From Spongiibacter pelagi (GTDB lineage: Bacteria; Pseudomonadota; Gammaproteobacteria; Pseudomonadales; Spongiibacteraceae): a stretch of DNA of 64,000 nucleotides. The notes below the pieces were generated by a model. That model searched no databases and had not been told where the DNA came from. It saw only the letters and a list, made by a program, of their open reading frames with translations. Shown here piece after piece: positions 19,138-27,164 of the stretch (position 1 is its first letter; every line of letters begins with the position of its first letter). The stretch lies in the NCBI RefSeq assembly GCF_014705705.1, contig NZ_JACXLD010000003.1, positions 62,001 to 126,000 of the forward strand, in the 5' to 3' direction. The position numbers were made by a program, and so were the translations under genes.

Positions 19138-20138
19138 TAGCGGCTCCGATGCAAAAGGTAAAGGAAAGTCGGTACGCCCAACATGGCGGTAATCACCCCT
19201 GCAGGAAGTTGCTGTGGAGCAATAATACTGCGGGCTAAGGTGTCGGCCAGTGTTAGCAAACTGCCACCGGCAAGAGCGGAAGCCGGAAGAATAAGGCGTT
19301 GGTCATTGCCTAATACCAATCGCAGCATGTGGGGAATAATCAGCCCGACAAAACCAATACTGCCGGCAGTGGTGACCGCAAAAGCAGTGAGCAGGCTGGC
19401 AAAAATATAAATGCCCCACTCCATTTGTTTCACTTGAATGCCAAGCGTGGCGGCCTGCATAGGGCCGCGAGCCAGCACATTCAGGCTGCGCCCAAGCGGC
19501 GTTAAAATCAGGCAGGTGCTAATCAATACCAAGAGTGCGGGCCACGGGCTGCCAGAATAGGCGAGATCACCCATCAGCCAGAACAACATGCCGGGCAGCT
19601 TATCGCTGGGGCTGATGGCCAACATAAAGGTGACCAGCGCCGACCAGCCCGAGGAAATAATTACCCCGGTTAATAGCAGGCGAGTGGGGGTCCAACTGCC
19701 TCCGCCATTGGCAAGGGTAAATACCAAGGTGGCGGAAATGAGTGCGCCGGCAAAGGCAGCGCCGGAAACGATTAAACCGGTCAGCCCCATTAACATGGCG
19801 AAGAGTGCGCCCACCGCTGAGCCGCTAGAAAGCCCTAGAATATAAGGGTCGGCAAGGGGGTTGCGTAGCAACACTTGCATTAATGAACCGGCTACGGCCA
19901 ATAGGCCTCCGGTGGCGAAGGCGGCTAGGGCGCGAGGCAGGCGCAGCTCAAATACCAAGGTTTGGTGCAGGCTATTACCGTTGCCACACAGCACTTGCCA
20001 GAGATCGAGCAAGGCAATTTCTACTGAGCCGACGCGAACGGCGATAAGTAAAGACGCCAAGGCAATGCCCGCCAGAATAATAAGCGGCAGTGGCCGAAAA
20101 GGCCGTATTGCGCTTGCTTGGAAATTAGCGCCGCTCAC
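19137..20138 (-). CDS. btuC: vitamin B12 ABC transporter permease BtuC
   Basis: 333 residues from a GTG at 20138, overlapping the end of btuF by 14 bases. About ten membrane helices of the FecCD family are visible, with LRLPRALAAFATGGLLAVAGSLMQVLLRNPLADPYILGLSSGSAVGA near the front and GSIGFVGLIIPHMLRLVLG toward the back. Both are highly conserved permease motifs. Dimerises with two BtuD subunits in the inner membrane. Confidence 0.92.
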   Translation of the reverse strand: MSGANFQASAIRPFRPLPLIILAGIALASLLIAVRVGSVEIALLDLWQVLCGNGNSLHQTLVFELRLPRALAAFATGGLLAVAGSLMQVLLRNPLADPYILGLSSGSAVGALFAMLMGLTGLIVSGAAFAGALISATLVFTLANGGGSWTPTRLLLTGVIISSGWSALVTFMLAISPSDKLPGMLFWLMGDLAYSGSPWPALLVLISTCLILTPLGRSLNVLARGPMQAATLGIQVKQMEWGIYIFASLLTAFAVTTAGSIGFVGLIIPHMLRLVLGNDQRLILPASALAGGSLLTLADTLARSIIAPQQLPAGVITAMLGVPTFLYLLHRSR

Positions 20139-20994
20139 GGGCGGTCTCCAAGTAGTCGCAAAGCAGGGTGGCGCCCTCTAATAATCTTGGGGTTGGGCGC
20201 TGCAATGTTGAGGGTGGGATAAAGAACAGATTGTTGCGCTGCACGGCGGTAATGCCATCAAATCGCCGCCAATCATCTAACCACTCGGGGCTATCTTCGC
20301 CCATGCCGCCGGCAACAATCGCTTCGGGGTTGGCGGAAATGACCGCCTCTAAATCAATGCGCGGTGAGAGCTGATTAAGGTCGCCAAAAATATTTTGTCC
20401 ACCACAAAGGCGGGTGACCTTGGCGATTAAGTGCTGATCGTTGACGGTCATTAAGGGGTTTTTCCAAATTTGCTGGAATACCTGCACTGGGGGCGCGTCT
20501 TCAAAGCGCGCTCTTAAATCTTGAATGCCTGATAAAAAATGATTTGCTACGGCAAGGGCGTGTTCACCGGTGCCAGCAAGGGCGCCAATACGCACAATGG
20601 TGCTGGCAATATCGTCAAACTCAAAGGGTTCGCTGTAATAGATGTTCAGACCGAGGGCATCTAGCTGGGCAAGTTGCTCGGCAGGGTTGCCCTCGCTCCA
20701 TGCGATTAATAGATCCGGCTTGAGTGCAACAATGGCTTCTAGGTCGAAGCGATTATAGCCGCCGATTCTCGGTAATTTTTTTGCCGCTTCGGGATAATCA
20801 CTAAAGCTCACCGCCGCGACCAGTTTACTTCCCGCGCCTGCGGCAAAGGTTTGTTCGGCAATGCCGGGGGATAATACGATAATGCGCTCGGCGGCTTTAG
20901 GCAGGCACACTTGGCGAGACAGGTCATCGGTCACGCAAACTTCTGCGTGACTGGAACTTGCCCATAAGACTAAAAGGCCGAGCAGTAAGCGCAT
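20125..20994 (-). CDS. btuF: periplasmic cobalamin-binding protein BtuF
   Basis: 289 residues with signal peptide MRLLLGLLVLWASSSHA. The mature protein is a class III substrate-binding protein: RIIVLSPGIAEQTFAAGAGSKLVAAVSFSDYPEAAKKLPRIGGYNRFDLEAIVALKPDLLIAW is the BtuF-like N-lobe, and a second lobe follows the central helix. It hands B12 from BtuB to BtuCD. The start overlaps the cobO stop by one base. Confidence 0.9.
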   Translation of the reverse strand: MRLLLGLLVLWASSSHAEVCVTDDLSRQVCLPKAAERIIVLSPGIAEQTFAAGAGSKLVAAVSFSDYPEAAKKLPRIGGYNRFDLEAIVALKPDLLIAWSEGNPAEQLAQLDALGLNIYYSEPFEFDDIASTIVRIGALAGTGEHALAVANHFLSGIQDLRARFEDAPPVQVFQQIWKNPLMTVNDQHLIAKVTRLCGGQNIFGDLNQLSPRIDLEAVISANPEAIVAGGMGEDSPEWLDDWRRFDGITAVQRNNLFFIPPSTLQRPTPRLLEGATLLCDYLETARERR

Positions 20995-21602
20995 TACCAG
21001 TCGATGCCTCGGCGCGCTTTAATACCCGCTCTAAAGGCATGTTTCTCATCGCCGACTTCAGCGACGGTGTCGGCCAGTTCGCGCAGGGCTTTGGAAGCGG
21101 CGCGACCGGTCACAATCACACTCATCTCTGGTGGTCGATTTTGGATGGCGTCAAAAATACGTTGCTGTTCGATCCAGCCGTATTTCAAAACATATGTCAG
21201 TTCGTCGAGCAGCACTAAATGCAGGCTGTCATCTTTTAATAATTGTTCGGCTTTTTCCCACGCTTCGGTGGCGGCGGCAATGTCGCGATCGCGGTCTTGG
21301 GTTTCCCAAGTAAAACCACTACCCATAACATGGTAGGGCACCTCGGGGCAGCGCTGCTCAATAAAATTGCGCTCGCCGCAATCCCACGTGCCTTTAATAA
21401 ATTGAACAATGCCTGCGTTGTAGCCGTGGCCAAGACAACGAATGACCGAGCCAAAACCAGAGCTGGATTTACCTTTACCATTGCCGGTGAGCACAATAAG
21501 AATGCCGCGCTCTTCATTGGCTTGGGCAATTTTTTCATCCACCAGCGCCTTGCGGCGTTTCATGGCTTTTTGGTGGCGCTGATTGCGGTCGGTGTTGTTC
21601 AT
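20994..21602 (-). CDS. cobO: corrinoid adenosyltransferase CobO/BtuR
   Basis: 202 residues. The P-loop variant GNGKGKSS is at 40-47, followed by SSGFGSVIRCLGHGYNAGIVQFIKG. LVLLDELTYVLKYGW and VIVTGRAASKALRELADTVAEV are typical of the CobA/CobO/BtuR family. It transfers the 5'-deoxyadenosyl group from ATP to Co(I) of corrinoids, both in de novo synthesis and after uptake. It follows the propeller lipoprotein by about 80 bases in the same orientation. Confidence 0.95.
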   Translation of the reverse strand: MNNTDRNQRHQKAMKRRKALVDEKIAQANEERGILIVLTGNGKGKSSSGFGSVIRCLGHGYNAGIVQFIKGTWDCGERNFIEQRCPEVPYHVMGSGFTWETQDRDRDIAAATEAWEKAEQLLKDDSLHLVLLDELTYVLKYGWIEQQRIFDAIQNRPPEMSVIVTGRAASKALRELADTVAEVGDEKHAFRAGIKARRGIDW

Positions 21603-21683
21603 AGTGATTAACTTCGTTTAATTAGCAACGTGCCCGGATATCCGGGCACTAGGAGTGGCGTGTAATTAAAGGGTAAGTTTAAC

Positions 21684-22871
21684 TTAATTGGCGAATTTCA
21701 TTGCACCTGGATTCTGGTTAAGTTGAATAGTTTCTAATGTGTTATTGCCATCAAAAAGTTCGATGCGTGGCTGGGCGGCATCTCCAATACCTATCCACAA
21801 ATTGCTCTGTGGCCCAGTCGCAATTTCTGTAATGTTTAAACCGCTATAGGCGTCGATGGCAGTTACCGCTCCAGTGTTCGGGTTAAATTTGTATAAGTTA
21901 TAGTTCTGGTAACTTTCATAGCCAACAAAATAGCCATTTTCAGCATTGACGATAGCCAGGTTGTACATGAACCCGTAAGGATGGCTGGTTTCGTCGCCGT
22001 CATCTACTATCATGGTTTCTGAGTAGGTTTGGGTGTCGATTTTGGTAATGCCTCCGGTATAGCCGGGATCGCGACCAGCATAGCTGTAAAATGCATCGCC
22101 GGTGGACTGAAGAAACAGACCAACGCCGGACTGATAAACAAATTTATTAGGATTTCGAGTGCTTAGCTCAATCCCTCTTAGATTCTCAGCTGCATCGCTA
22201 GGGTTAGTGTCGATTTCTTGGTCGGTGCTGGTATCAAAGACAGCGATATAAGCACTTACGCCAGTTTCTGCCGGGGAATAGCCCACTAGGCGCTGCATTA
22301 CAACAAACAATTTTCCATCGACGATTACACCGTCTGCCGCTTCGGCTACACCGCTAGTATCAGCATCCGCGTAAGCGCTTAAGTCGATTCCCCCAATAAT
22401 AAATTCGCCTTCGGTTGTGGCGCTGGGATTAACGATAAGTACTTCATTTTCTCCATACTGGATGATGTAAGCTTTTTCTTGGCTAGCAAATACCACGGTA
22501 TAAGGGTTGCTAGTTGCATCTTCGGCATTGTTTTTTGTTGAGTATTCATAAATCGGTGTAGATGGAGCGTCAAAGCTATACTTGCTCAGTTCATCGATAT
22601 TGAAACGGCCCAAGCGGTAGAAGTATTCACCATAGCGAGCAACCGTAGTATCGGATTGGTCGGTAGGGGCTACTCCGCTTTGTGCGGTATAGCCTTCTGA
22701 TAGATCAATAAGTTGAATATCAGAACCTGAAAAATCAGCCGCCTTGGTGGAAACTACTACAGTATTTTCGCCTGCTACGGGTGTTGCCCCGTTGCTGCCG
22801 CCGCCACCACAAGCGGTAACGCCAAGAGCAAGTGCTGCTAGTCCAAATAATTTATTCAGTGATGATTTCAT
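21684..22871 (-). CDS. predicted beta-propeller lipoprotein of the B12 operon
   Basis: 395 residues from the ATG at 22871 with GGAG five bases upstream. The leader MKSSLNKLFGLAALALGVTAC is a lipoprotein signal with Cys21, followed by a GGGGS spacer and no Asp at +2, so outer-membrane placement is expected. The mature protein shows repeated 45-60-residue units: a hydrophobic strand, a turn, then an xxxxFDTxT or xxKFNPNTGAV strand (for example SAYIAVFDTSTDQEI, GGITKIDTQTYSE, NLYKFNPNTGAV, RIELFDGNNT). That is the look of a YncE/SMP-30-like propeller. It lies about 50 bases after btuB and before cobO, under the same riboswitch. I infer a role in corrinoid capture at the cell surface, comparable to BtuG of Bacteroides; this is not shown by homology. 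Confidence 0.7.
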   Translation of the reverse strand: MKSSLNKLFGLAALALGVTACGGGGSNGATPVAGENTVVVSTKAADFSGSDIQLIDLSEGYTAQSGVAPTDQSDTTVARYGEYFYRLGRFNIDELSKYSFDAPSTPIYEYSTKNNAEDATSNPYTVVFASQEKAYIIQYGENEVLIVNPSATTEGEFIIGGIDLSAYADADTSGVAEAADGVIVDGKLFVVMQRLVGYSPAETGVSAYIAVFDTSTDQEIDTNPSDAAENLRGIELSTRNPNKFVYQSGVGLFLQSTGDAFYSYAGRDPGYTGGITKIDTQTYSETMIVDDGDETSHPYGFMYNLAIVNAENGYFVGYESYQNYNLYKFNPNTGAVTAIDAYSGLNITEIATGPQSNLWIGIGDAAQPRIELFDGNNTLETIQLNQNPGAMKFAN

Positions 22872-22920
22872 AGGTTTCTCCATGTTATGACTCTCTGGCG
22901 AGTCCGATGAATGAGTAGGA

Positions 22921-24924
22921 CTAAATTTCTAAAGTGAATGTAAATACATAAGATTTGCCTGGCGTTGGAAAACGATTTAAATCCAAAAAGTTTTCATCCA
23001 ACAAATTGCGGGCAGTTAAGTCGAGGGTGACTTTTCCATAATCGAGGGTCAGGCTGGCATTCAGCTCTTTTTTTGTATCGGCCTCTACCCCGTTAGCGCT
23101 GTCGTAATAGAGCTCACTGTGATGTTGGTAGTGAATTTGTGCGCGCGTGTTTTTGTGCACGATCACAACTCCTGCTCCGGCACTTTGGTGGTAAATTCCG
23201 GGGAGTTTTTTTCCTTGGGATGAACGGATGTCAGATTGATTCTTGCTATCAAATAATGTGGCATTTGCACGTAGTTGCAGCCAATTGTTCAGCGTGAAGT
23301 TGGCCTGTGATTCAATTCCGAATACTTCGGAAGCGGCAATATTTTGTGGCTGACCTACTCCGCGACTATCAAAAATAGTAACGATGCCGTCATCAATTTC
23401 CCGATAAAAGACACTGGCATCCAGCTGAAAACGTGACAATTGAAGCGTGATTCCGCTATCTAGAGTTCTCGCTGTTTCTGATTGCAGATCAGAATTTCCC
23501 TCAAATAATCCTCTGGAGCCAAATTTTTCAGCCAGAGTGGGAATCCGCACCAATAGGCCTGTATTCGCTTTGGCGGTGAGATTGCTTGAGATTCGCCATT
23601 GTGCGCCTAAGTGGAAACTACTTTCGTCCGATGTGTCGCTGGTTGTGGCATTGCGTAATAAGAAGTCGGCCTTGTCTTCTACTCGATATTGCCGAGCGGT
23701 AGCTGTTACTAACCATTGCTCATTGATACACCAGCTGTCAGCCAGTGCCAGAATGAATGTCTCGCGCTCAGCTTGGATCGTGTCTTGTTGATTGAGTTTG
23801 TCTTTTTGTTCAACCTCATCATGTCGCCATTCTAGACTTGCGACCAATTCGTGCTGGCCGACAATGTAACGGGCGGTTGAAAATAGACCCAGCCCATCCA
23901 GTTGGGTCTCTTTGTGATCTATTCCTAGGCCTACAGTGCTATTGGGGTCGAGATAAGTGTCTTCATCTTGATGAATAAAAAAGCGATGAGCTAGGTCGAC
24001 TTGGTTCAGTTGATAGTCCAAGACAGCTTGTATACGCCAACTATCATTTGTGAGCGTTGCATTGTCGCGAAGTTGGTTGAGTGTGGTAGGTAGTTCTTTT
24101 TCAGAATTACTTTTTTGAAAGAAGCTGCTGAACTGCCCGCCTTGCCATTTTTTTCCAAGTTTTAGAAAGCCATTTTCTTGTTGATAACCATCGTTTATTC
24201 GGCGTTTGCTTGCTGTTCGGAAAAATTCATCTTCAACAGGAAAATCATTATCGGTTTCAACTTGGCTTATACCGCCGAGGATATTCCAGTCCGATACGTT
24301 ACCCCATGCCGAAAGCTCTGCACTAAGTAAACCAAAAGACCCATTGGAAACACTTAATCTCGCGCCAGGCTGAGCAGTTTCGAAATTGCGGCTTTTAAAA
24401 TTAATCGCACCAGCCAGATTGGCATTGCCGAGCTGGGCAGGAGTGAAATCTGGGTAAGCTTCAACTCTTTCAATTAAAACGGAAGGTATTTGACTGATGC
24501 TTGCAGAGCCTGAGTTAGGGCTATTTAACAATAGTCCATCGAGGAAAATATTTACCTGTTTACCCGATGAACCACGTACCGAAAGTGTACTGAAAGTGCC
24601 GGTGCCACCACTCTGGCTGACTTGTATTCCAGGTAAGGTATCAAGCAAGTTACTGAAATCAACAAAACGCGCGTCAAAGTCGCTGCGGTCAATCAGCCTT
24701 ACGAACCCGGTATAAGCTTCGAGGCTGACCTCAGTCAGGCTATTTCGGTTATCGCTAATTTGATCTGTGACACGCAGATGTTCCAGCTTATTAGACTTTG
24801 CGCCCTCTGCAGTTTTCTCAGCATAAATGTCGTTGATAGCGGATTTAGATTCCTGAGCTTGTAGATTGCTGTTTATAGGCAGCAATAAGCCACAGGCGAC
24901 AAGAAGCCGGAGGTGCGTATTCAC
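22921..24924 (-). CDS. btuB: TonB-dependent cobalamin receptor BtuB
   Basis: 667 residues from the GTG at 24924, which opens a signal peptide (VNTHLRLLVACGLLLPINSNLQA). The open frame extends upstream to 25143, but that part is the riboswitch. A TonB-box-like EHLRVTDQ precedes the plug domain, which has DTLPGIQVSQSGGTGTFSTLSVRGSSGKQVNIFLDG. The barrel follows with ~22 amphipathic strands and ends in YVFTFTLEI. The size, between E. coli BtuB (614) and larger receptors, and the riboswitch identify the ligand as B12 or related corrinoids. No good ribosome-binding site precedes the GTG, which fits riboswitch control of translation. Confidence 0.9.
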   Translation of the reverse strand: MNTHLRLLVACGLLLPINSNLQAQESKSAINDIYAEKTAEGAKSNKLEHLRVTDQISDNRNSLTEVSLEAYTGFVRLIDRSDFDARFVDFSNLLDTLPGIQVSQSGGTGTFSTLSVRGSSGKQVNIFLDGLLLNSPNSGSASISQIPSVLIERVEAYPDFTPAQLGNANLAGAINFKSRNFETAQPGARLSVSNGSFGLLSAELSAWGNVSDWNILGGISQVETDNDFPVEDEFFRTASKRRINDGYQQENGFLKLGKKWQGGQFSSFFQKSNSEKELPTTLNQLRDNATLTNDSWRIQAVLDYQLNQVDLAHRFFIHQDEDTYLDPNSTVGLGIDHKETQLDGLGLFSTARYIVGQHELVASLEWRHDEVEQKDKLNQQDTIQAERETFILALADSWCINEQWLVTATARQYRVEDKADFLLRNATTSDTSDESSFHLGAQWRISSNLTAKANTGLLVRIPTLAEKFGSRGLFEGNSDLQSETARTLDSGITLQLSRFQLDASVFYREIDDGIVTIFDSRGVGQPQNIAASEVFGIESQANFTLNNWLQLRANATLFDSKNQSDIRSSQGKKLPGIYHQSAGAGVVIVHKNTRAQIHYQHHSELYYDSANGVEADTKKELNASLTLDYGKVTLDLTARNLLDENFLDLNRFPTPGKSYVFTFTLEI

Positions 24925-25011
24925 AATGTTGTACTCGTTTGGCGTTAGTGCATCGTCGAAACACCCCGTCGACGGACTGGAGAAAGTGATTGCTTGCAAC
25001 CCTTTTCTTGA

Positions 25012-25176
25012 AGGCAGGTCTCCTGGCTGTTGCCTGTTGCACTTTATGCCTTCCCGGTGTGAAACCAGTGGCGGAGGAAAAGCGCAGACAATTACAGTTG
25101 CGGGGGCAGCTACGGCTTTGTTTCTGCGGGGAGCAGAACGCACCGTGATTCCCTTTTAATCCCAATGGGAGCCTTC
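25012..25176 (-). promoter_or_regulatory. cobalamin (AdoCbl) riboswitch
   Basis: On the minus strand the hallmark elements appear in order: AAAGGGAATCACGGTGC, then GCCGTAGCTGCCCCCGCAA, the B12 box CCGCCACTGG with CCGGGAAGGC, and the 3' closing segment GCCAGGAGACCTGCC. It lies about 90 bases ahead of the btuB GTG and should control the whole btuB-to-cobQ operon. A possible promoter upstream has TTGACC (25209-25214) and GAGAAT (25185-25190), spaced 18 bases. Confidence 0.95.
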
Positions 25177-25253
25177 GGGTGCGAATTCTCCCACAGTAGG
25201 TCGAGCTAGGTCAATTTCAGGCCAAGGGTAGTGAGTAAATACTTGTAAGTGCT

Positions 25254-26183
25254 TTATTTATCGAATTGATGGAAAAGTGACTCATTCACCGTTAGTTCGA
25301 TACCAATACTTGAGGCTTTTTTAAGAAGATAGCCGGTAATAAAGCTAATTTCCGTGTCGCGCCCGGCTTCAATATCTTGCAGCATGGAGGAGCGATTCAA
25401 GGCGGTGTTGGCGGCAACTTGATGAACTTGCTCCAGCAGTTTTTCTACCCAGCTTTCTCGGCCTAGGGCTTTACTGAGCAAGACGATCTCATCCACCAAT
25501 GTGGCCATTTCTTGCAGGGCGGCGGGGTTGTCTAATAACTCGCCATTGCGGCAGCGGTATTTCACCGTGAGTGGATTGATTGCGCAGTTAACGGCTAGCT
25601 TGCGCCAGAGGATTTTTTCAATGTTTTCTGTCGCTGTGACCTGTAAGGGGGCCGGTGATAACGCACTAGCAAGCTGAGTGATTTCATCGGGGCTTAAATC
25701 CTGCGTGGAGCGATGTGGCCCAAAGAATGTTTCTCCACGTCCCGCATGAACAATATGAAAGCGGTCTTTTCTAAAGGCACCTTCGGTGGTGCTGGCTTGT
25801 AATAGGCGGGCTTTGGGAAACTGCTGTCGCAGTTTTTCGGCAACGCCTAAGCCGTTTTGAAGCAGCACGATATAAGCGTCGTCTTCGATTTTATCCGCAA
25901 TTGCGGTAATGGCCGCCTCGGTATGTTGCGCCTTGGTGCAAACCAATAAATGGCTAATCGATTGGTTGAGCTGGGCGGCAATGCAAACAGGTAGCGGCAG
26001 CATTTCTGCGCCACCAGCGGCGCTTTCAAACAGCAGCCCGCCTTGAGTTTGATACTGCTTGAGACTCTCGTTGTCTTTGAGGATTAAGGGCATGGCTCTG
26101 CCCGCCTTATAGGCATAACTTGCCCACAGGCTGCCAATGGCACCCGCGCCGAGAATATGCCAGTTTGCGTCCGATTTGGTCAG
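25254..26183 (-). CDS. panE: 2-dehydropantoate 2-reductase family protein (second copy), CTG start likely
   Basis: The dinucleotide motif HILGAGAIGSLWASYAYKAG lies upstream of the first ATG (26093), so the true start must be earlier. In that frame a stop occurs at 26187-26189 and no ATG, GTG or TTG lies between it and the motif. The only good start is CTG at 26183, preceded by GAGAG at a spacing of 8. This gives 309 residues, the usual PanE length. The C-terminal domain has ILWRKLAVNCAINPLTVKYRCRNGEL and NRSSMLQDIEAGRDTEISFITGYLL, the family's catalytic Lys and Asn/Ser/Glu region. It resembles E. coli PanE more than the copy at 4965. Confidence 0.82.
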   Translation of the reverse strand: MTKSDANWHILGAGAIGSLWASYAYKAGRAMPLILKDNESLKQYQTQGGLLFESAAGGAEMLPLPVCIAAQLNQSISHLLVCTKAQHTEAAITAIADKIEDDAYIVLLQNGLGVAEKLRQQFPKARLLQASTTEGAFRKDRFHIVHAGRGETFFGPHRSTQDLSPDEITQLASALSPAPLQVTATENIEKILWRKLAVNCAINPLTVKYRCRNGELLDNPAALQEMATLVDEIVLLSKALGRESWVEKLLEQVHQVAANTALNRSSMLQDIEAGRDTEISFITGYLLKKASSIGIELTVNESLFHQFDK

Positions 26184-26284
26184 GGCTTATGCTCTCTGCA
26201 GTCAAAATTTGTTGAAATTTTATCAGTGCTGGGAAGTCAGCAAAAGCCGGCTTCCTTGCCTAAATTTATGTAGAGGTAGTTACC

Positions 26285-26599
26285 ATGTTTGTTGCCATGA
26301 ACCGGTTCAAAGTGGCTTTGGGCAGTGAGGACGATTTCGTTGAGATGTGGCGCAGTCGCGATTCTTATTTGGAGTCGGTGCCGGGTTTTAAAAAATTTGA
26401 TTTGCTGCGCGGTGCAACGAATGAGGAATTTACCTTGTTTGCCTCTCATTCTATTTGGGAATCCCGCGAGGCGTTTGAAAACTGGACGAAATCTGAGGCC
26501 TTTCGCAAAGCGCACGCCAATGCGGGTGCGGGTAAAACGGTGTATTTGGGTCCGCCACAGTTTGAAGGCTTTGCCGCGGTTGATCTCAAAAAATCTTGA
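26285..26599 (+). CDS. antibiotic biosynthesis monooxygenase-fold protein, IsdG-like heme monooxygenase candidate
   Basis: 104 residues with one ABM ferredoxin-like domain. Asn6, Trp67 and His77 fall at the positions of the IsdG/IsdI catalytic triad (Asn6/7, Trp66/67, His76/77), in the contexts MNRFKV, FENWTKS and FRKAHAN. IsdG-type enzymes open the heme ring to release iron in the cytoplasm. No heme transport genes are nearby, so this is a family-level inference. GTAGAGGTAGTTACC before the ATG supplies a plausible ribosome-binding site. Divergent from the second panE. Confidence 0.75.
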   Translation: MFVAMNRFKVALGSEDDFVEMWRSRDSYLESVPGFKKFDLLRGATNEEFTLFASHSIWESREAFENWTKSEAFRKAHANAGAGKTVYLGPPQFEGFAAVDLKKS

Positions 26600-26670
26600 T
26601 GTAATCCCATCCGCACGCGGGTTGTCTGGCGGTGCTAGAATGCCGCCCATATTGTTTTGTGAGTGTTGTT

Positions 26671-27153
26671 ATGCCGTCGTTTGATATTGTTTCTGAAGTA
26701 GATTTGCACACCTTTACCAATGCGCTGGATCAGTCTAACCGCTTGCTCGATACTCGCTTTGATTTTCGGGGTGTCGAAGCCAGTTTTAAGCGCGATGGTC
26801 TCAACGCGACGATGTTTGCTGAGGCCGAGTTTCAGCTGACTCAAATGGAAGACATTCTGCGCGGCTCATTGATCAAAAACCAAATTGACCCCAAGGCGAT
26901 GGAAGTGGGGGATATGGAAGGTTTTGGTAAGCAGGTAAAGAAAAGTGTGACCATGAAAAATGGTCTGGAATCTGATTTGTGCCGCAAAATCGTCAAGCTG
27001 ATAAAAGACAGCAAGCTCAAAGTACAGAGTCAGATTCAGGGCGATCAAGTCCGCGTTACGGGCAAGAAGCGCGACGATCTCCAGCAGGTGATGGCCTTGT
27101 TGCGCGAGGCGGATTTGGAACAACCCCTGCAATACAATAATTTCCGCGACTGA
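26671..27153 (+). CDS. YajQ family nucleotide-binding protein
   Basis: 160 residues from ATG 26671. [11 protein letters not shown] at the N-terminus, [11 protein letters not shown], and the C-terminal [33 protein letters not shown] are conserved across the YajQ (DUF520) family. Members bind nucleic acid, GTP or ATP and, in Xanthomonas and Pseudomonas, cyclic di-GMP. It is soluble, with two similar alpha/beta domains. It precedes ampG by 11 bases and is probably cotranscribed with it. Confidence 0.92.
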   Translation: MPSFDIVSEVDLHTFTNALDQSNRLLDTRFDFRGVEASFKRDGLNATMFAEAEFQLTQMEDILRGSLIKNQIDPKAMEVGDMEGFGKQVKKSVTMKNGLESDLCRKIVKLIKDSKLKVQSQIQGDQVRVTGKKRDDLQQVMALLREADLEQPLQYNNFRD

Positions 27154-27164
27154 TTGAGCGCTCA

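Noticed and set aside
24925-25143. Upstream extension of the btuB reading frame
   Set aside because: This stretch is the cobalamin riboswitch and leader; the signal peptide starts at the GTG at 24924.
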